Below are positions 57,178-64,000 of a stretch of DNA of 64,000 nucleotides, one piece after another. A program made the position numbers and the translations under genes. Source of the DNA: Lysobacter antibioticus. Its GTDB lineage: Bacteria > Pseudomonadota > Gammaproteobacteria > Xanthomonadales > Xanthomonadaceae. Position 1 is the stretch's first letter. The number at the start of each line of letters is the position of its first letter. Where the stretch lies: NCBI RefSeq assembly GCF_001442535.1, contig NZ_CP013141.1:2761538-2825537 (forward strand). Direction: 5' to 3'. Under the pieces are notes generated by a model. It was not told the DNA's origin. It made no database searches and saw nothing but the letters and a program-made list of their open reading frames with translations.

Positions 57178-57978
57178 ATGGCCGAACGCGAACGCCTGCT
57201 CGCCGCGCTCAAGACCGTGCTCAAGGAGCGCGGCTGGCGCTACGCCGATCTCGCCCGCGCGCTGGGCCTGTCGGAGCCCACCGTCAAACGCCTGCTGTCG
57301 AACGGACGCATCGACCTGGAGCGGCTGGAGCGCATCTGCGCCGTGCTGGACCTGGACTTCTTCGAGCTCGCGCGCCGCGCGCGCGGCGCGCGCGACGAGA
57401 CCCGCCATCTGAGCCCGAAACAGGAAGCGGAACTGGCGCGCTCGCCGCGGCTGATGACCGTGTTCCATCTGCTCTGCCAGGGCTGGCGCACCGATGCGAT
57501 CCGCGCCGGCTTCGGCCTGAGCGCGCCGGAACTCACTCGCCTGCTGGCGCGTCTGGACCGATTGGCGCTCGCGGAACTGCTGCCCGGCGACAAGGTGCGC
57601 CTGCGGGTGCCGCGCGACTTCTCCTGGCGCGACGACGGCCCCGTGCGCGCGCGCTACCTGGGCGCGGCCAGCCGCGAGTTCCTGGTCGACGGTTTCCAGT
57701 CGTCCGATGCCCTGCTGGCCTTGGACATCCGCGAACTGGGCGCGGCCTCGCTGGCGGTGCTGCGGCGCAAGCTCGAACGCCTGCAGGCGGAGTTCAAGGA
57801 AGCCGCAGAACTCGACCTCAGCCTGCCGTCGTCGAAGCGGCGCAGTGTCGGCCTGCTGCTGGCCACGCGGCCCTGGGTGTACTCGCTAATCGAGACCCTG
57901 CGCAACGAATACGCAGACGAACGCGATGCACCCACGCACGGCCGCGGCGGACGACGGTCCCGCGTCACGGCGCGCTGA
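57178..57978 (+). CDS. XRE-type HTH regulator with long C-terminal domain
   Basis: 266 residues from the ATG at 57178. The HTH occupies residues about 5-60 ('LAALKTVLKERGWRYADLAR', 'LSEPTVKRLLSNGRIDLERL', 'ICAVLDLDFFELAR'). The rest ('LMTVFHLLCQGWRTDAIRAG', 'LTRLLARLDRLALAELLPGD', 'ELGAASLAVLRRKLERLQAE') looks like a winged-helix plus effector/dimer region common in uncharacterised gammaproteobacterial regulators. It diverges from the FAD oxidase-methyltransferase operon and is its likely regulator. Confidence 0.86.
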   Translation: MAERERLLAALKTVLKERGWRYADLARALGLSEPTVKRLLSNGRIDLERLERICAVLDLDFFELARRARGARDETRHLSPKQEAELARSPRLMTVFHLLCQGWRTDAIRAGFGLSAPELTRLLARLDRLALAELLPGDKVRLRVPRDFSWRDDGPVRARYLGAASREFLVDGFQSSDALLALDIRELGAASLAVLRRKLERLQAEFKEAAELDLSLPSSKRRSVGLLLATRPWVYSLIETLRNEYADERDAPTHGRGGRRSRVTAR

Positions 57979-58066
57979 ACGAGCGTGATCGGCTTACCGA
58001 ACCGCGCATTCACAAACCAACAATGTTCGCCGGCCTAGGCTAGCGGCACCCCCCGCACGAGACACC

Positions 58067-58414
58067 ATGATGGCCACCCGTTACTACATCACGCTGCCGG
58101 ATGCCGAACGCGCTCGCGGCAGCGACGTCTCGCTGTCGTTCACCGCCGTCAGCGCGGAGGGCTTCGCCGAGCAACTGCAGGCGGCACTGCGCAGCGACGG
58201 TCTGTTCGAACGCTGGCGCGCCAAGCAGCCGGAGCCGGACGAGGTCGATCCCAGCCTCGGCGCCACCGATGCGAATGCGAGCGTGCACGGCGAACAGCGC
58301 GACCTGCGCCAGGACCTGGTGGTCGTCACCTCGTTGCCGGGCACCGTCATCAAGCATCGCCTGCGCCTGCTCGCCGGTAGCGGCTGGGAATTGCGCGACG
58401 TGACTGCGGCCTGA
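58067..58414 (+). CDS. hypothetical protein
   Basis: 115 residues beginning MMATRYYITLPDAERARGSD; either of two consecutive ATGs could start it. It is soluble and acidic, with 'AEGFAEQLQAALRSDGLFER' helical and 'VVVTSLPGTVIKHRLRLLAG' beta-like near the end. I recognise no family. It stands alone, 88 bases after the regulator and convergent with fghA. Codon use is like that of the core genes. Confidence 0.6.
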   Translation: MMATRYYITLPDAERARGSDVSLSFTAVSAEGFAEQLQAALRSDGLFERWRAKQPEPDEVDPSLGATDANASVHGEQRDLRQDLVVVTSLPGTVIKHRLRLLAGSGWELRDVTAA

Positions 58415-58480
58415 TCGCGGAGACCCACGAAACCCAGGTGCCGTCGCGGGTCGCAACGGCACCGCAACGGCAGGGCCGGC

Positions 58481-59311
58481 TCAGCCGTGCAAGGCGCGCG
58501 CGTGGTGCGCGATGTGTTCGCCGATATAGCTGGCGATGAAGTAATAGCTGTGGTCGTAACCGGGGCGGATGCGCAGCTCGATCGGGTGCTTGGCCACCTC
58601 GCAGGCGACGCGCAGCAACTCCGGCTTGAGCTGCGGCAGCAGGAATTCGTCTTCGCCGCCCTGGTCGATCAGCAGCGGCAGTTTCTCGCGCGCGCCGCCG
58701 ACCAGGGCCGTCGCATCCCAGGCCTTCCAGGCCTCGCGGTCCTCGCCGAGATAGGCGGTGAACGCCTTCTCGCCCCAGGGCGAATGCGACGGCGCGGCGA
58801 TCGGCGAGAACGCCGACACGCTGCGATAACGGCCCGGATTCTTCAAGGCGATCATCAAGGCGCCGTGGCCGCCCATCGAGTGGCCGCTGATCGCCCGCGC
58901 ACTGGTGGTCGGGAAATGCGCATCGACCAGCGCCGGCAATTCGTCGACGACGTAGTCGTACATGCGGAAGTTCGCCGCCCATTTCGGCCGCGTCGCATTG
59001 AGATAGAACCCGGCACCCTGGCCCAGGTCGTAGCCCTCGGCATCGGGCACGCCCTCGCCGCGCGGACTGGTATCGGCCGCGACCAGGATCAGCCCGTGCT
59101 CGGCCGCGTATTGCTGCGCCCCGGCCTTGGTGATGAAGTTCTGCTCGGTGCAGGTCAGGCCCGACAGCCAGTACAGCACCGGGCAGTCTTCCCGCTCGGC
59201 CTGCGGCGGCAGATACACGCCGAAGCGCATCGGGCAACCCAAGGTGGTCGCAGTGTGGCTCCAGACTTCCTGGCGTCCGCCGAAGCAAGCGTGGGATTCG
59301 ATTTTTTGCAT
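58481..59311 (-). CDS. fghA: S-formylglutathione hydrolase
   Basis: 276 residues from the ATG at 59311, chosen over one 30 bases upstream because family members start M-x-x-I-E-x-H-x-x-F-G-G. Esterase-D fold: 'VLYWLSGLTCTEQNFITKAG' and nucleophile Ser in 'RAISGHSMGGHGALMIALKN'. The catalytic Asp and His lie in 'LIDQGGEDEFLLPQLKPELL' and 'RIRPGYDHSYYFIASYIGEH'. It hydrolyses S-formylglutathione to formate and glutathione, the second step of formaldehyde detoxification. It is the last gene of the frmR-frmA-small gene-fghA cluster. Confidence 0.96.
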   Translation of the reverse strand: MQKIESHACFGGRQEVWSHTATTLGCPMRFGVYLPPQAEREDCPVLYWLSGLTCTEQNFITKAGAQQYAAEHGLILVAADTSPRGEGVPDAEGYDLGQGAGFYLNATRPKWAANFRMYDYVVDELPALVDAHFPTTSARAISGHSMGGHGALMIALKNPGRYRSVSAFSPIAAPSHSPWGEKAFTAYLGEDREAWKAWDATALVGGAREKLPLLIDQGGEDEFLLPQLKPELLRVACEVAKHPIELRIRPGYDHSYYFIASYIGEHIAHHARALHG

Positions 59312-59447
59312 GGCGTCCTCGGTGATCTTGTTGGCCTTCATTGGCCCCTGCGGGGCACCTTCTCAGCCTTGCGTTTCCTACGTCCGCCGCACGCCGGAGG
59401 CCGAGAGGGTTGGAATGAGGGCCGCAACCTCATCGCCGCACACAACC

Positions 59448-59756
59448 TCAACGCAAGCGCGATCCGTTCGGATTGATCGCGCCCGCGTCGGTGCGGTCGG
59501 GATAGTAAGGCTTCTTGTGTTCCATCTCATAGAACAGCAGTCCATGCAGGCCGTTTACTTCAGGCTTGGGCACGCGCCGTTCCCATAACCGAGCGAATAC
59601 GGCATCCAGCCTGTCCGCATCGCCGCGCGCCAACACTTCATCGATGAAAGCGACGTCCTGGCCGTCGGGAAACAAGCACCGGAACCCTTCATCGTCGATC
59701 GCATACACGTCGTAGACGCAGTTATCGGCGCCGTCGATGACCTGGACGTTTTTCAC
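59448..59756 (-). CDS. small conserved-looking protein inside the formaldehyde operon
   Basis: 102 residues from a GTG at 59756, 8 bases after the frmA stop. It begins 'VKNVQVIDGADNCVYDVYAI' and continues 'DGQDVAFIDEVLARGDADRL' and 'GLHGLLFYEMEHKKPYYPDR'. It is soluble and I do not recognise a named family. Its tight position between frmA and fghA suggests that it is translated with them and serves the same pathway. The GTG start is supported by spacing only. Confidence 0.65.
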   Translation of the reverse strand: MKNVQVIDGADNCVYDVYAIDDEGFRCLFPDGQDVAFIDEVLARGDADRLDAVFARLWERRVPKPEVNGLHGLLFYEMEHKKPYYPDRTDAGAINPNGSRLR

Positions 59757-59764
59757 CGGCGCAC

Positions 59765-61441
<1,677 letters not shown>

Positions 61442-61476
61442 GCGCTGCGATGGTCTTGCGGCGCAACGCTCAAGCA

Positions 61477-61685
61477 AGACCTAGACCTAGATCTAGATCT
61501 AGATCTAGATCTAGATCTAGATCTAGATCTAGATCCAGATCCAGATCCAGATCCAGATCCAGATCCAGATCCAGATCCAGATCCAGATCCAGATCCAGAT
61601 CCAGATCCAGATCCAGATCCAGATCCAGATCCAGATCCAGATCCAGATCCAGATCCAGATCCAGATCCAGATCCAGATCCAGATC
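61477..61685. repeat. hexanucleotide array (AGACCT)2(AGATCT)7(AGATCC)25
   Basis: 34 uninterrupted six-base units with sharp boundaries between the three variants, ending in a partial AGATC. Because the period is divisible by three it creates open frames encoding Arg-Ser or Asp-Leu repeats; these are not considered genes. Confidence 0.97.
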
Positions 61686-61716
61686 AAACGCCAAAAGCTT
61701 CCGCCACTAAAGCGGC

Positions 61717-62228
61717 GGGTTACTTTCTTTTGTCATAAGCAACAAAAGAAAGGTAACCAAAGAAAAATGCTTCTTTTGAATCACAGGCCCGCACGTTCGG
61801 TGCCGACGCAGGGATTTTTCATACGGGACATCCCTGTCCCGATGAAAAACGGCCCGCATCCCTGCGCGCCGCCCTCCGGGTCTTCAATGGCCTTCGCTAG
61901 TTCGAAATGACGCACAGCAACGACAACGCCAACCGCTGTTCGTTGTCGTTGTCGTTGTCGCTTTTGCTTTTGCTTTTGCTTTTGCTTTTGCTTTTGCTTT
62001 TGCTTTTGCTTTTGCTTTTGCTGCAAAGAGCTTGGCGCGGTACCGCGCTCACGAGAACACCCGTAGACCCGGAGGGCGGCGCACAGGACGTGCGCCGTTT
62101 TTCGATAGGACAAGGATGTCCTATCGAAAAATCCCGGCGCGAGCATCGCACTCGTGGCCTGTGCCCTTGCAAGGAGAGCCCTTTTCTTTGGTTACTTTTC
62201 TTTTGGGCTTAGCAAAAGAAAGTAACCC
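61717..62228. repeat. large inverted-repeat element with internal hairpins
   Basis: The outer arms, GGGTTACTTTCTTTTG...GGTAACCAAAGAAAA at 61717-61766 and their reverse complement at 62181-62228, are nearly matched. Inside each half is a hairpin opening with TTTTT. 61815-61849 is TTTTTCATACGGGACA / TGTCCCGATGAAAAA. 62098-62131 is TTTTTCGATAGGACA / TGTCCTATCGAAAAA. Base changes between the two halves are compensated within each stem. No credible protein is encoded. Confidence 0.85.
61941..62020. repeat. hexanucleotide arrays (CGTTGT)3 and (CTTTTG)10
   Basis: CGTTGT units at 61941-61960 pass directly into ten perfect CTTTTG units at 61961-62020, in the centre of the inverted-repeat element. Confidence 0.97.
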
Positions 62229-62251
62229 GGCCGCGTCAGCGGACGGAAGCT

Positions 62252-62302
62252 TTGCAGTTGCCCTTGCAGTTGCAGTTGCAGTTGCAGTTGCAGTTGCAGT
62301 TG
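62252..62302. repeat. hexanucleotide array (TTGCAG)8
   Basis: Eight TTGCAG units, one of them TTGCCC, just outside the right arm of the inverted-repeat element. Confidence 0.95.
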
Positions 62303-62354
62303 TTGCCGCGGCTTCAGCGCCTACGGCCATAGACGTCGCAGCGGGACATAGCGC

Positions 62355-62574
62355 GGTCGCGGCTTGTGACCGAAGGAAATCCAGTAGGACGCCGCTCCTA
62401 CCCTGCGATAGCCCAAAGCTTCGGCCGATGACGACGGCTGCGGGGTCGCTGCGCGTTCCTTGGTCGCGGCTTATGCCGCTCCTACAGGAGGCTGTCGCTG
62501 GTGACGACGCAAGATCGCAACAACGTAGTCGCGGCTCGTGACCGAAGGAAATCCCTGTGGGACGCCGCTCCTAC
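62355..62574. repeat. REP elements, two with an insertion in the loop
   Basis: A standard copy lies at 62462-62485. Copies at 62355-62401 and 62528-62574 are split by about 23 extra bases containing GACCGAAGGAAATCC between the two stem arms. Confidence 0.8.
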
Positions 62575-62599
62575 CCTGGGTGCCGCCACACCGCGGCAC

Positions 62600-62645
62600 T
62601 CCCGAGTCCCGAGTCCCGAACCCGAGCCCGAACCCGAACCCCGAA
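62600..62645. repeat. CCCGAG/CCCGAA short tandem array at the 3' end of ppc
   Basis: Seven units of six or seven bases (TCCCGAG, CCCGAA and variants) end directly at the ppc stop codon. Confidence 0.85.
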
Positions 62646-64000
62646 TCAACCCGTGTTCTGCACACCCGCAGCAATGCCATTGACCGTCGCCACCAAGGCC
62701 TGCTGCAAGGCGTCGTCGGGACGACCGGCTGCGCGCCAGCGGGCGAGCAGGTCGACCTGCAACAGGCTGATCGGGTCGACATAGGGATTGCGCAGGCGGA
62801 TCGACTGGCGCAGGCGGTGGTCGCCGACCAGCAGTTCGTCGCTGCCCTTGATCGCCAGCACCGCGCGCCGGGTACGCTCGAACTCCTCGGCGATGCCGGG
62901 GTGGAAACGCGCATGCAGGTCGCCTTCCGGCAGGTCCTGGGCGAGCATGGAATAGCGCTCGAAGATCGCCGGGTCGGACTTGGCCAAGACCATTTCGAGG
63001 TCGTCGATCAAGGTGCCGAAGAACATCCAGTCACGCGACATCTCGTTCAAGGCGTCGCGGCCGTGGCGCGCCAGGGCCTGTTCGAGGGCGGTACCGACGC
63101 CGTACCAGGCGGTCAGCCCGGCGCGGTTCTGCGACCAGGCGAACACCCACGGAATTGCGCGCAGCGAACCGATGTCGCCGATGCCGGCGCGCTTAGCCGG
63201 GCGCGAACCGATGCGCAGCCGTTCGATCACATCGATCGGCGTCGCCGCGCGGAAGTAAGCCGGAAATAATTCGTCCTCGTGCACCAGCGCGCGGTAATGG
63301 GCGCGCGCATCGGCGGCCAGTTCGGCGGCCATCGCGCGCCAGCCGTCGCCGCGCGGTTCCGGCGGACGCGGGCGCAAGGTCGCGCGCAGCACCGCGCCGG
63401 TGGTCTGTTCGAGGTTGCGCAGGGCCAAGGCGCGAATGCCGTACTTGCGGTGAATCACCTCGCCCTGTTCGGTCAGGCGCAGATAACCGTCGACCGAACC
63501 GCGCGGCGCGGCGATCACCGCGCGCTCGGTCTTGCCGCCACCGCGGCTGATCGAACCGCCGCGGCCGTGGAAGAAGGCGATGCGCACGCCGCTGTCGGCG
63601 GCCAAGGTGGTCAGGGCGCTCTGGGTGCGGTGCAGGGCCCAGCGCGAAGCGACCATGCCGCCGTCCTTGGCGCTGTCGGAATAACCGAGCATCACCACTT
63701 GGCGGTTGCCGCGCGCACGCAGATGCGAGCGGTACATCGGATCGGCGAACAACGCACGCAAGGTATCGGCAGCGGCGTCGAGGTCGTCGACGGTCTCGAA
63801 CAGGGGCGCGACATCGAGCGGCACGCGGCCGTCGCGGTCGACGCAGCCGGCGGTCTTGGCCAGGGCCAGCACCGCCAAGGCATCGGCCGCGCTGCGGCTC
63901 ATGCTGACGATGTAGGGGCCGAAGGCGCGCTCGCCGTAGCGCGGGCGCAGGCGGGCGACGGCGCGGAACACATCGAGGGTGGGCTGGGCCGGGCCGGCCG
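62646..64000 (-). CDS. ppc: phosphoenolpyruvate carboxylase, C-terminal part (cut by window edge)
   Basis: About 451 C-terminal residues are visible; the reading frame continues past 64000. Conserved PEPC motifs are '[20 protein letters not shown]', '[20 protein letters not shown]' with the phosphoenolpyruvate/bicarbonate-binding residues, '[20 protein letters not shown]' and '[20 protein letters not shown]'. The C-terminus is '[12 protein letters not shown]', the usual N-G-[IV]-A-A-G-[MLV]-[RQ]-N-[TS]-G end, so the enzyme is complete on this side. It makes oxaloacetate to refill the TCA cycle. Confidence 0.97.
   Translation of the reverse strand, partial: AGPAQPTLDVFRAVARLRPRYGERAFGPYIVSMSRSAADALAVLALAKTAGCVDRDGRVPLDVAPLFETVDDLDAAADTLRALFADPMYRSHLRARGNRQVVMLGYSDSAKDGGMVASRWALHRTQSALTTLAADSGVRIAFFHGRGGSISRGGGKTERAVIAAPRGSVDGYLRLTEQGEVIHRKYGIRALALRNLEQTTGAVLRATLRPRPPEPRGDGWRAMAAELAADARAHYRALVHEDELFPAYFRAATPIDVIERLRIGSRPAKRAGIGDIGSLRAIPWVFAWSQNRAGLTAWYGVGTALEQALARHGRDALNEMSRDWMFFGTLIDDLEMVLAKSDPAIFERYSMLAQDLPEGDLHARFHPGIAEEFERTRRAVLAIKGSDELLVGDHRLRQSIRLRNPYVDPISLLQVDLLARWRAAGRPDDALQQALVATVNGIAAGVQNTG

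Noticed and set aside
61450..61710. Open frames encoding (Arg-Ser)n and (Asp-Leu)n
   Set aside because: They are produced by the six-base array, which lacks stops in these frames; no ribosome site or non-repeat domain supports translation.
61477..62302. CRISPR array
   Set aside because: The arrays are contiguous six-base units with no spacers and no cas genes nearby.

Overview
The window is high-GC chromosomal DNA from a member of the Xanthomonadaceae/Lysobacteraceae, most likely a Lysobacter. The evidence is the presence of two proteins with the XVIPCD tail of Xanthomonas-type T4SS antibacterial effectors, abundant GTAGGAGCGGCG-type REP hairpins with a RAYT transposase, and xanthomonad-style versions of many housekeeping genes. 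No rRNA, tRNA or CRISPR array was seen.

Region 1 (0-12.1 kb) is an interbacterial-competition locus. A metalloprotease-like M91/RTX-repeat protein and a lipoprotein lie on the plus strand. A minus-strand array follows. It has two intact XVIPCD effectors that both carry an HExxH zinc-protease-like core (3.7-5.5 and 8.4-10.2 kb), the N-terminal stub of a third effector (11.0-11.3 kb), and four related exported immunity-type proteins, each intact or decayed effector being directly preceded by one of them. The immunity genes fall into two subtypes and look shuffled, with a duplicated upstream region. A NERD-domain membrane protein sits between two modules on the opposite strand.

Region 2 (12.1-18.6 kb) is an accessory, defence-like segment. 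It holds XRE regulators (one truncated), a McrA-like HNH endonuclease, and an AT-richer block. That block contains a repressor with a near-ideal palindromic operator, an HTH-ImmA/IrrE protease coupled to an unknown partner, and a membrane/coiled-coil protein with a small partner. It ends just before aceE.

Region 3 (18.6-25.2 kb) has aceE, a RAYT with REP repeats, a GST-SMR transporter operon and a divergent LysR regulator. Region 4 (25.2-34.9 kb) holds malic enzyme MaeB and a citrate/tricarboxylate uptake locus: periplasmic binding protein, TctE-like kinase, TctD-like regulator, OprP-like porin, CitMHS transporter and PhaB-like reductase. Long purine/pyrimidine hairpin repeats punctuate this locus, and one of them encodes the binding protein's signal peptide. 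Citrate import plus malic enzyme would feed carbon to pyruvate and AceE.

Region 5 (34.9-58.4 kb) is mostly core metabolism. It includes a QEGLA/DUF1704 metalloprotein, RsgA, AlaA, a SGNH hydrolase, methyltransferases, a polysaccharide deacetylase, a Grx-HesB-like-rhodanese fusion, AMP nucleosidase, a pair of amidohydrolases (one without metal ligands), a HCCA-isomerase-like protein, DegV, a giant TolB-amidohydrolase and an FAD-oxidase/HTH pair. Region 6 (58.4-61.3 kb) is a glutathione-dependent formaldehyde detoxification operon (frmR-frmA-small gene-fghA) with a clear FrmR-type operator. Region 7 (61.3-62.65 kb) is noncoding. It is packed with hexanucleotide arrays, REP variants and a large inverted-repeat element. 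The C-terminal part of ppc follows to the window edge.
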